Positions 1 to 6,019 of a stretch of 6,246 nucleotides of DNA are shown piece by piece (the first letter of the stretch is position 1; every line of letters starts with the position of its first letter). The notes under the pieces were generated by a model. The model did not search any database, was not told where the DNA came from, and saw only the letters and a list, made by a program, of their open reading frames with translations. The position numbers and the translations under genes are program-made. Source of the DNA: UBA1189 sp045544835 (GTDB taxonomy: Bacteria; Bacteroidota; Bacteroidia; Bacteroidales; Bacteroidaceae); contig JAZPZS010000098.1 in NCBI GenBank assembly GCA_045544835.1, positions 1-6,246 of the forward strand, in the 5' to 3' direction.

Positions 1-1176
1 CTCGGGGCGGCAGTAGCCACGCTCATAGGAGAGCTCGGGCTGCATGAAGCGGTCGAGACTGGTGGCAGGACGAAGCACGCCATTGGGGCAAGCCGACACA
101 CACAGTTGGCAGGCCGTGCAGTGCTGGGCAAAGTGCTTGGCAGTGAGTGCACCGGGAGGCAAGATGGGTGTCTGGCGCTCGGGCACCTTCTTGTCAAGTA
201 TCTCGGCCAATCCGCCATCGACCTTCTTCTCCTCGGCCTTGAGGGCAGCAGTAGCAGTCACGGCAGCTGCGGTGGCGAGGAAGGCTCGGCGTGAGTTGTC
301 CGATGGGTGGACGTCAGATGCGCTTGGGGCAGCCATTGGCTTAGAGGGGGATTCGGCTCTCCTCGCATACTTGATAGCTCCTCGCTTGCACTTATCGATA
401 CAGTCCATACAAGCTACGCAGCGGCTATAGTCGATGGCGTGTTCCCTGCTGTTGATGCACGAGGCCTTGCAGTTGCGCTCGCAGAGTCCGCAGCCGTTGC
501 ACTTATCCGTGTCAATGACGGGCTTGAGCCATGAGAAGCGCGAGAGGAAGCCTAGCACGGTGCCCACGGGGCAGATGGTGTTGCAATAGGTGCGTCCGCC
601 ACGCCAAGCAAGCACGGCCACCACAAGGAAGGTCACAATGGCCACGATGAGCACGGGCATACTCTTCATCCATACATCGAAGGTGTAGAAGGCATAGCTG
701 TCCATGCGTTCGGCCAGCTGGGCCAGCAGGTTATTTATACCTATATATATAGGCTGCAGCAATGCCGATACCATACGGCCATAGGCGCTATAGGGGGCGA
801 AGAGCACCACGAAACTATTGATACCAGCCACGATGGCCACGACAAACAATGCCAACATGCCATAACGGAGCCAGTTGATAGCCTTGGAGTGGCGGAAACG
901 ATTCTTCTTTCTCTTACCGGCCAGCCACGATACAAGGTCTTGGAATACGCCCAGTGGGCATATCACCGAACAGTATACGCGTCCGAAGATGAGGGTTAGC
1001 AAGACGAGAAAGACGATGACACCCACATTGAGTGCCAGTACGGCGGGCAGAAACTGCACCTTAGCCATCCAGCCCAACCAAGCGTGAAGCGTGTCCGTGA
1101 AGTCGAGCAACATCAGCGTGAGTAGGCCGGCAAAGAGAATGGCGAGCGTGCGACGAACAGCAGCAAGTGTTTTCAT
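1..1176 (-). CDS. Membrane-bound 4Fe-4S ferredoxin, NapH/YccM-like, C-terminus cut by window edge
   Basis: I translated the minus strand by hand from the ATG at 1174-1176; it stays open for 392 codons to the left edge, so the C-terminus is missing. Seen: hydrophobic segments near residues 8-25, 43-65, 104-126 and 172-191; two CxxxCP motifs (C69/C73 in YCSVICP, C198/C202 in YCNTICP); a ferredoxin cluster C226-C229-C232-C236 and a second C253-C256-C259-C263; then SRRAFLA at 295-301 followed by an Ala-rich stretch, which is a twin-arginine pattern; then a third cluster C353-C356-C359-C363-P. Known: paired CxxxCP motifs plus ferredoxin clusters mark NapH, NosR and YccM-type proteins that pass electrons at the inner membrane. 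Inferred: an electron conduit joined to a second, possibly exported ferredoxin module. The partner enzyme would lie to the left of the window. It follows the small membrane protein gene by 30 bp, so the two are probably co-transcribed. The exact substrate is unknown. Confidence 0.9.
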   Translation of the reverse strand, partial: MKTLAAVRRTLAILFAGLLTLMLLDFTDTLHAWLGWMAKVQFLPAVLALNVGVIVFLVLLTLIFGRVYCSVICPLGVFQDLVSWLAGKRKKNRFRHSKAINWLRYGMLALFVVAIVAGINSFVVLFAPYSAYGRMVSALLQPIYIGINNLLAQLAERMDSYAFYTFDVWMKSMPVLIVAIVTFLVVAVLAWRGGRTYCNTICPVGTVLGFLSRFSWLKPVIDTDKCNGCGLCERNCKASCINSREHAIDYSRCVACMDCIDKCKRGAIKYARRAESPSKPMAAPSASDVHPSDNSRRAFLATAAAVTATAALKAEEKKVDGGLAEILDKKVPERQTPILPPGALTAKHFAQHCTACQLCVSACPNGVLRPATSLDRFMQPELSYERGYCRPE

Positions 1177-1206
1177 TGGGATACAACAAAATAATCTATT
1201 ATAAAA

Positions 1207-1431
1207 CTAAGCACAGCCTCTCTGCTGTGGCATTTCCAAATAAGTTTGAGCAGCGGCCATCTTCTCCGAGCTGTCGGCAGCGATGAAGGTACACAGCATA
1301 TACAAACCTAATATTACAGCAAGCAGGATCAAGAGGAAACCAATCGAAAAGCCATGAAACTTTTTGCGTGGTTGCGGTGCCGACACCTCTTCATGTCCTG
1401 CTGTCCTACTCTGTGTTTGCATTTCTTCCAT
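1207..1431 (-). CDS. Small single-pass membrane protein, unknown function
   Basis: A 74-residue protein read from ATG at 1429-1431; an in-frame TTG at 1438-1440 would add three residues but is less likely. Seen: a polar N-terminus with a basic RKK at 23-25, a strongly hydrophobic helix at about 30-50 (IGFLLILLAVILGLYMLC), then a short polar tail ending RGCA. The basic residues before the helix predict the N-terminus inside and the tail in the periplasm. I do not recognise the family. Its stop codon lies 30 bp before the start of the membrane ferredoxin on the same strand, so it is probably the first gene of that operon and may be a small accessory subunit; this is inference from position. It could also be a chance ORF, but the clean membrane-protein layout and tight spacing argue for a real gene. 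Confidence 0.65.
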   Translation of the reverse strand: MEEMQTQSRTAGHEEVSAPQPRKKFHGFSIGFLLILLAVILGLYMLCTFIAADSSEKMAAAQTYLEMPQQRGCA

Positions 1432-1437
1432 AATCGA

Positions 1438-1445
1438 CAAAGATA
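1438..1445 (-). promoter_or_regulatory. Candidate -7 promoter motif for the ferredoxin operon
   Basis: Read on the minus strand this is TATCTTTG, an exact match to the Bacteroidetes -7 consensus TAnnTTTG. It ends six bases before the ATG at 1431, so transcription from it would start at or near the start codon and give a leaderless or near-leaderless mRNA. I see no good TTTG -33 element at the right distance, so the match may be chance. Confidence 0.35.
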
Positions 1446-1565
1446 AAAAAGTTAATATTCAGTGGAATTATCACAGCATCCACCATACCATCTGCAAATA
1501 TACAACAAACGAGCGAAATATATAAAAGCATGCTTGTAGTCATATACTGATAAGAAATACAATTT

Positions 1566-1614
1566 AATTATATGGCTATTGACTTCAGCCCCTACGGCTG
1601 TACAGCCATTAATT
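1566..1614. repeat. Nested stem-loop with REP-like core
   Basis: The outer arms AATTATATGGCT (1566-1577) and AGCCATTAATT (1604-1614) pair over 11 bp with one bulged T at 1571. Inside, CAGCC (1586-1590) pairs with GGCTG (1596-1600) around a CCTAC loop. GGCTGTACAGCC at 1596-1607 is also a perfect 12-bp palindrome, so two alternative folds compete. The core CTTCAGCCCCTACGG resembles CTTTAGCCCCTGCGG in the spacer at 4765-4779, suggesting a related element. There is no U-tract, so it is not a standard terminator. Confidence 0.55.
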
Positions 1615-1728
1615 TCTTTCACTCTTGCCGTGGCGATACAACTTGAGAGTTGCTTATTTACGCACAAAGTTTAGTCTCTTCGCAGTAAACAAATAGCTTT
1701 TTTTGCCTTTTCCTCCAACAGAGCGTGA

Positions 1729-1755
1729 TTGTTCGAGGATTTATCATTACATTTG
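1729..1755 (+). promoter_or_regulatory. Candidate promoter of the RhuM gene
   Basis: TACATTTG at 1748-1755 matches the Bacteroidetes -7 consensus TAnnTTTG exactly. A TTG at 1729-1731 could serve as a -33 element, though the spacing looks a few bases short. A start about seven bases downstream would leave a leader of roughly 20 nt before the ATG at 1781. Confidence 0.4.
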
Positions 1756-1780
1756 CATACGTTCTTATATAACAGACAGA

Positions 1781-2767
1781 ATGACCGAGAATAAAGTAAT
1801 CATATACACCGCTAATGATGGTACGACAAAGATTGATGTAAAGCTGGAGGAAGAGACCTTGTGGCTCACACAAGCTCAGATGTGTGAACTGTACCAGACG
1901 AGTAAGTCGAATGTCAGTGAACATATCAAGCACATCTTTGAGGAGGGAGAACTCGATAAGGATTCAGTTGTTCGGAATTTCCGAACAACTGCAGCAGATG
2001 GTAAAGAGTATATGGTATCTCACTACAATTTGGATATGATTATAGCCCTCGGGTATCGTGTGCGTTCACTCATCGCCACAAGATTTCGTCAATGGGCAAC
2101 TGAGCGACTGAAAGAGTATATCGTGAAGGGCTTCACCCTCGATGACGAACGACTGAAGAAATTAGGCGGTGGCGGCTATTGGAAAGAACTGCTGGAGCGC
2201 ATCAGGGATATCCGCACCACAGAAAAGGTGCTCTATCGCCAGATACTAGAGATATACGCAACGAGTATAGACTACGACCCACGGGCACAAGTGTCGCAGG
2301 AGTTTTTCAAGAAGGTGCAGAACAAGATACACTATGCCATCCACGGCCATACAGCTGCGGAACTGATTGTGGAACGTGCCGATGCCGAAAAGGACTTTAT
2401 GGGACTGCTGACCTTTAAGGGAAATCATCCTACACTGATTGAAGCCAAGACCGCAAAGAACTACCTGGACGAAAAGGAACTCCGTGCAATGGGGCAGCTC
2501 GTATCGGGATACTTGGACTTTGCGGAACGTCAAGCCGAGCGTGAACAGGCAATGACGATGAACGACTGGGCTGCCTATCTGGACAGGATTCTGACAATGA
2601 CTGGTGAGCAACTGCTGCAAGACAATGGCAGCGTATCACACGAAGAGGCTATGGAGCACGCTACCACGGAATACCGAAAATACAAGCAACGCACCATCAG
2701 CGATGTGGAGCGCGACTACCTGTTCTCCATTAAGGCGATAGAGGATTTGGGTAAAAAGAAGAATTGA
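1781..2767 (+). CDS. rhuM: RhuM-family protein (virulence_RhuM domain)
   Basis: A 328-residue protein starting MTENKVIIYTAND, close to the usual length for RhuM proteins. I chose the ATG at 1781; a TTG at 1703 in the same frame would add 26 residues unlike the family and would swallow the promoter candidate. Seen: a helix-turn-helix-like stretch at about 27-53 (LWLTQAQMCELYQTSKSNVS), followed by the family-typical segments SVVRNFRTTAADGK (62-75), HYNLDMIIALGYRVRS (81-96) and ATRFRQWATERLKEY, then a largely helical C-terminal part with no membrane segment. Known: the family is named after Salmonella RhuM, is scattered among mobile and accessory regions, and has no settled biochemical function. 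Inferred: a cytoplasmic, possibly DNA-binding protein, acquired horizontally because it sits alone between redox genes. No restriction-modification, Fic or toxin-antitoxin partner is visible beside it. The reading frame is intact. Confidence 0.88.
   Translation: MTENKVIIYTANDGTTKIDVKLEEETLWLTQAQMCELYQTSKSNVSEHIKHIFEEGELDKDSVVRNFRTTAADGKEYMVSHYNLDMIIALGYRVRSLIATRFRQWATERLKEYIVKGFTLDDERLKKLGGGGYWKELLERIRDIRTTEKVLYRQILEIYATSIDYDPRAQVSQEFFKKVQNKIHYAIHGHTAAELIVERADAEKDFMGLLTFKGNHPTLIEAKTAKNYLDEKELRAMGQLVSGYLDFAERQAEREQAMTMNDWAAYLDRILTMTGEQLLQDNGSVSHEEAMEHATTEYRKYKQRTISDVERDYLFSIKAIEDLGKKKN
1965..1991. repeat. Perfect 27-bp palindrome inside the RhuM gene
   Basis: CAGTTGTTCGGAA (1965-1977) and its exact reverse complement TTCCGAACAACTG (1979-1991) flank a single T at 1978. 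It covers codons 62-71 (from Ser62 to the first base of Ala71) of the RhuM gene. In RNA it would form a hairpin with about 12 base pairs and a 3-nt loop. It may be a protein-binding site or an mRNA structure, or reflect codon choice over a conserved peptide. Confidence 0.9.
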
Positions 2768-2808
2768 TTTGTGATAGCTGCCTTTAGCCCGCAAGCAACC
2801 ATAAATAA
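2762..2808. repeat. Short copy of the intergenic repeat family
   Basis: This stretch overlaps the RhuM stop codon. It holds TGCCTTTAGCCC (2779-2790), identical to 4762-4773, and AACCATAAATA (2797-2807), identical to 6104-6114. It therefore looks like a shortened version of the element found after the next two genes, with the middle and most of both arms lost. Confidence 0.5.
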
Positions 2809-2829
2809 CTTTCATCCTCTGTAACTTTC
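2806..2829 (+). promoter_or_regulatory. Two near-matches to the Bacteroidetes -7 motif before the 612-residue lipoprotein
   Basis: TAACTTTC occurs at 2806-2813 and again at 2822-2829, each one base off TAnnTTTG. Either could start a transcript with a leader of about 45-65 nt before the ATG at 2879. No clear -33 element accompanies them, and read-through from the RhuM gene 111 bp upstream is also possible because no terminator is visible between the two. Confidence 0.25.
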
Positions 2830-2878
2830 GAGGCTTTTCTCCGTCTTATAGATAGAATTACATATAACATAAAATACG

Positions 2879-4717
2879 ATGAAAACCGTAAAACTATTCC
2901 TTACCCTTGCCTTGGCAATGCTGCTGGGGGCGTGTACGAAAGATAACAAAGTGATTGACTTCCCGTTGGTAGGCGCGTCCAATACTACCAGTATCGTCTT
3001 TGAGAGGGTGGAACTCACCGATACGGCCACGGTGCTCACCGTGCGTGGATTCAGCCGCCCGAACGATTGGATTAGAGTACCCTCATACACTCACCTTGTT
3101 GCTCAAGGGATAGAGTACAAGCTGCCCGGGAGCAAGGATGTGGAGATAGATGAGTTACTCTATATGCCCGAGGATGGTGACTCATGCTTCACGCTACTGT
3201 TCGAGCCACTTCCTAAGAGCGCCACATCATTCGACTATATCGAGAGCGATGCTAAGAACGATTGGCGTATTTTCGATATCGACCTGACAGGAAAGCGCGA
3301 TGCCAACAAGCCGGCAGACTTGCCCGAAGAGTTGCAGCGTATGCCCAAGGCAGTGGGTGAGATGCCTCAGTATGCCTACGAGATAGGCGATGTCACCATC
3401 AATGTACACCTGCTAGGCTATCGTGAGGGATTGGTGAGGTATATGACACTGCCTGTGAATACCACTTTCGAGGGGCAACGCAGCATAGATGTGTATCTCG
3501 ACCCCAAGACAGGAGAGGGCACGGTCTCCTTCCGCCAGTACGGTACGGGAAGTTCATACATCGTCATTAACGGTAAAGGGCACGAGCACTTCTTCTTTGC
3601 TCCGGGCGACAGCATAGACCTCTATGTAAACCTTGCCCATATCAACAAGGACTTAATGTATAACTATGATGAGCCTGTAGAAGTACCCTCAATAAAGGGC
3701 TGTTGGACCAAGGGTAGCCGCTACGATGATCTGAACAATCTGCCTTCGGTAGAATGGGACGTTCCCGACTCGCTTGGCATATCAAGGAACCTGTTCGAGA
3801 ACATCACAGCTGACGAATATGTCGACCGTTTGGTAGAGAACTATCAAGCCTTGTGCAACTTTGTAGACAACTACTCCTGCCACGCATGGCAGAAGGAGAT
3901 AGCCAAGAGGGGTACTTTCGTTGATTGCCTAGACATTCTCGAGAACGACCTCAGACGCTATGTGCTGCCCGAGGAGGAAAGGGCATCTCTTCAACCTCTC
4001 GAGTCCAAGCATTATGAACGGATTTATGGCCTTGTCGATGTGAATAGCCCACACCTCTTGCTCACCAAGGAGCCTTACCGGATAGCCAAATGCACACAGA
4101 AGTTGGACTATGGGAAGATCCCCGAACTGTTTGAGCTCTACGTCACGCACAATGCCGTATCTGCAGCACGTGGATATCGTTTGAAGAATGTAGACATTGA
4201 GGCATTGCGTAGGGGATTGACCAATTCTGGATTCTATGCCGAAGTGGTAGCAGATGTGCAGCGAGAGACCACGGAAGCATTGGCCAAACTCGACAATAGT
4301 ATTAAGGACGTTGAGGGCATAGCTCCCCAAGTGCTGTTCGAGCACATCATCGCTCCACACAAGGGCAAGGTGGTGTTGGTAGACTTCTGGAATACTTGGT
4401 GTGGACCTTGCCGAAGTGCTATCAAGGAGAACGAGCCTTACAAGACAGGCGAACTCGCCAACGAAGACCTCGTATGGGTGTATATTGCCAACGAAACCTC
4501 ACCCTCGAATGTATACGCCGAGACCATTCCCTACATTAAGGGTATCCATTATCGCGTGAATGATGACCAATGGAGATACCTCACCAAGAAGATGTTTGGC
4601 ATCACGGGAATCCCCTCCTACGTACTTGTCGACAAGGAGGGCAACTACGCCTTGCGCAACGACCTGCGCGACCACAGCAAGATGGTGAGTACACTGAAGG
4701 AGGAGCTGGAGAAGTAG
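2879..4717 (+). CDS. Large lipoprotein with C-terminal TlpA-like thioredoxin domain
   Basis: A 612-residue protein. Seen: a lipoprotein signal peptide with lipobox LLGAC and lipidated Cys19, followed by TKDNK; a beta-rich region at about 36-138 ending WRIFDIDLTG; a second beta-rich part at about 165-252 with FFFAPGDSIDLYVNL; a mainly helical stretch at about 300-475; and a thioredoxin fold at about 482-612 with catalytic WCGPC (Cys508, Cys511) and GIPSY with cis-Pro579. Known: TlpA/ResA-type domains reduce or exchange disulfides outside the cytoplasm, and Bacteroidetes hold many lipoprotein versions. The thioredoxin part looks fully functional. The roughly 460 residues before it are far longer than in ordinary TlpA or DUF4369-TlpA proteins; similar N-terminal regions occur, from memory, in other Bacteroidales thioredoxin lipoproteins, but I cannot name the domain. 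The start is fixed by the signal peptide; the leader is A-rich without Shine-Dalgarno. A second thioredoxin lipoprotein follows 168 bp downstream on the same strand, and the two may share substrates or partners. Confidence 0.9.
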   Translation: MKTVKLFLTLALAMLLGACTKDNKVIDFPLVGASNTTSIVFERVELTDTATVLTVRGFSRPNDWIRVPSYTHLVAQGIEYKLPGSKDVEIDELLYMPEDGDSCFTLLFEPLPKSATSFDYIESDAKNDWRIFDIDLTGKRDANKPADLPEELQRMPKAVGEMPQYAYEIGDVTINVHLLGYREGLVRYMTLPVNTTFEGQRSIDVYLDPKTGEGTVSFRQYGTGSSYIVINGKGHEHFFFAPGDSIDLYVNLAHINKDLMYNYDEPVEVPSIKGCWTKGSRYDDLNNLPSVEWDVPDSLGISRNLFENITADEYVDRLVENYQALCNFVDNYSCHAWQKEIAKRGTFVDCLDILENDLRRYVLPEEERASLQPLESKHYERIYGLVDVNSPHLLLTKEPYRIAKCTQKLDYGKIPELFELYVTHNAVSAARGYRLKNVDIEALRRGLTNSGFYAEVVADVQRETTEALAKLDNSIKDVEGIAPQVLFEHIIAPHKGKVVLVDFWNTWCGPCRSAIKENEPYKTGELANEDLVWVYIANETSPSNVYAETIPYIKGIHYRVNDDQWRYLTKKMFGITGIPSYVLVDKEGNYALRNDLRDHSKMVSTLKEELEK

Positions 4718-4726
4718 CAGCAAAGA

Positions 4727-4853
4727 TTTTCGTGGCTAATTCGTGATTAATTCATGAGCATTGCCTTTAGCCCCTGCGGGCGGCGAACTTCGTTTCGTGT
4801 TCCCTTTTTTCAACATAAATTCCCGTAAATTGCCCATAAATTATCCATAAATA
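4727..4853. repeat. Full copy of the intergenic repeat family
   Basis: The element starts 9 bases after the stop codon at 4715-4717. Its left arm (4727-4756) has TGGCTAATTCGTG and TTAATTCATG units. The centre has TGCCTTTAGCCC and a GCCC/GGGC mini-hairpin (4770-4781). The right arm (4814-4853) reads as the same AATTYRTG-type units in reverse orientation. Bases 4817-4853 match 6078-6114 at 33 of 37 positions. CRTAAAT units in the right arm begin at 4814, 4824, 4835 and 4846, a spacing of 10-11 bp. It fills most of the spacer before the next gene, in which I find no exact TAnnTTTG motif. Confidence 0.65.
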
Positions 4854-4885
4854 AAAACTGTGTAACAACATAAACAACCAATACA

Positions 4886-6019
4886 ATGAAACCGACCAAA
4901 CCATTCCTCTTCCTTGCCGTGGCGGTGCTGCTGGGGGCGTGTGCAGAAAAGACAAGGAAAATACATTGCCATATTGAGGGCACAGTGCCCGACTCTACCT
5001 ATACGATGATGCTCCTTGCCCCATCGGGCAGTGACTTCCGTGTAGTGGATGCAGACAGCATCCTTGTGATAGACGGTAAGTTTGCTTTTGACCTTTATGT
5101 GGATGAGGTAATGCCCTATCAACTCGTTTCAATGGAAGAGCACAATCTTGGCAGTATGTTTCCTTGCGAGTTCTTTGCAGAGGAGGGAACGATAAATGCC
5201 ACCTTCTACCATTATGAAAGAGATGCTAAGCCGCCTACCGTGAAGTGTGACGGTCCTATCAATATGAAATTCAGAGAATATGACGCAGAGCTGAACCGTA
5301 GGCTTGCTCCATTGCTGCAAGAAATCGACTCCCTGATCAACATTGAGCAATGGGATTCTCCACGTATGGAGGAGCTGAACACGATGTTCCGTGCTACGAT
5401 GAACAAATGTTCCGAAGAATACATACGCAACGATCGTTCTATCGTAGGTCTGTATTTGCTGATGCGCCAAGCATTGTGGATAAGCCGTTCGGAAGCGGAT
5501 GAGTCTCTTTATATCTCATTGTACAATGAAATATACCAACCCCTCTTCCCTAACCATCCGCTGAGCAAGCAGATAGAGGAGTGGATAGAGAGTCTTGGCA
5601 TTAGGGTAGGTAATCGCTACATCGACTTCACTGCTCCTGCCCTCGACGGCACGCTGCATACGCTGAGCAAGGAAATTGGCGGAAAGATAGCCCTCATCGA
5701 CCTGTGGGCTTCGTGGTGTGGTTCTTGCCGACGCACATCGAAGAGCATGATTCCCCTCTACGAGAAATACAAGGAGCGTGGCTTCACGGTCGTAGGCGTG
5801 GCTCGCGAAAGCAAGCGTGAGGATATGGAGCGTGCCCTTGCACAGGACGGATACCCTTGGCTCAACCTGCTCGAACTGCAAGATGAACATAAGATTTGGG
5901 AGGGATATGGCGTTAGCCGAGCCGGTGGCATCACCGTGCTTGTAGACCGCGACGGCACCATCCTTGCCATTCACCCCACAGCCGAAGAGGTGGAGCGGAT
6001 ATTGCAGGAGAAATTGTAA
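4886..6019 (+). CDS. DUF4369-TlpA lipoprotein thiol-disulfide oxidoreductase lacking the cis-proline
   Basis: A 377-residue protein. Seen: a lipoprotein signal peptide with LLGAC and Cys19; a beta-rich N-terminal domain at about 26-115 of the DUF4369 type (HIEGTVPDSTYTMMLL and the following VVDADSILVIDGKFAF); a helical linker at about 125-240; and a thioredoxin-like domain at about 243-377 (FTAPALDGTLHTLS, then WASWCGSC with Cys278 and Cys281, then VLVDRDGTILAIHPTAEEVE). Known: this layout is common in Bacteroidetes and matches ResA/TlpA-type periplasmic reductases. Odd: where thioredoxins carry the cis-proline before Thr, this protein has AGGIT (346-350), with Ile349 in the proline position. 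From memory, related Bacteroidales proteins also have Gly-rich sequence here, so this may define a subfamily. The start is set by the signal peptide; the leader is A-rich with no Shine-Dalgarno. A terminator follows about 110 bp downstream. Confidence 0.92.
   Translation: MKPTKPFLFLAVAVLLGACAEKTRKIHCHIEGTVPDSTYTMMLLAPSGSDFRVVDADSILVIDGKFAFDLYVDEVMPYQLVSMEEHNLGSMFPCEFFAEEGTINATFYHYERDAKPPTVKCDGPINMKFREYDAELNRRLAPLLQEIDSLINIEQWDSPRMEELNTMFRATMNKCSEEYIRNDRSIVGLYLLMRQALWISRSEADESLYISLYNEIYQPLFPNHPLSKQIEEWIESLGIRVGNRYIDFTAPALDGTLHTLSKEIGGKIALIDLWASWCGSCRRTSKSMIPLYEKYKERGFTVVGVARESKREDMERALAQDGYPWLNLLELQDEHKIWEGYGVSRAGGITVLVDRDGTILAIHPTAEEVERILQEKL

Larger units (their letters stand above)
1432..1780. 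other. Divergent intergenic region, no gene seen
   Basis: About 350 A/T-rich bases separate the minus-strand ferredoxin operon from the plus-strand RhuM gene. Apart from the candidate promoter motifs at both ends and a nested stem-loop at 1566-1614, I see no convincing gene. The short open frames here translate to low-quality sequence rich in Tyr and Cys without domain features. A small inverted repeat, CAACT and AGTTG around a 4-base centre, lies at 1639-1652. The region must hold the start signals of both flanking units. Confidence 0.6.

Noticed and set aside
44..534. Plus-strand open frames at the left end
   Set aside because: They lie antisense to the ferredoxin gene, whose cysteine motifs and membrane segments make the minus strand clearly the coding one.
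1703..1780. TTG start adding 26 residues to RhuM
   Set aside because: The extension is unlike the family, and the exact TAnnTTTG promoter match lies inside it; ATG at 1781 begins right at the expected N-terminus.
1452..1933. Minus-strand open frames of 71 and 91 codons in the divergent spacer
   Set aside because: The sequences look random (many Tyr, Cys, Ile), have no domain features, and one overlaps the start of the RhuM gene.
2179..2639. Alternative-frame ORFs inside the RhuM gene
   Set aside because: They are shadows of the real frame, without recognisable features.
1566..2808. Insertion sequence or complete transposon around the RhuM gene
   Set aside because: No transposase, matched terminal inverted repeats or target-site duplication could be seen; only a weak cassette hint remains.
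2768..2878. Terminator after the RhuM gene
   Set aside because: No G/C-rich stem followed by a T-run is present; only the short repeat copy is seen.
4767..5122. Minus-strand ORFs over the spacer and start of the second thioredoxin lipoprotein
   Set aside because: They run across the repeat and antisense to a well-supported signal peptide.
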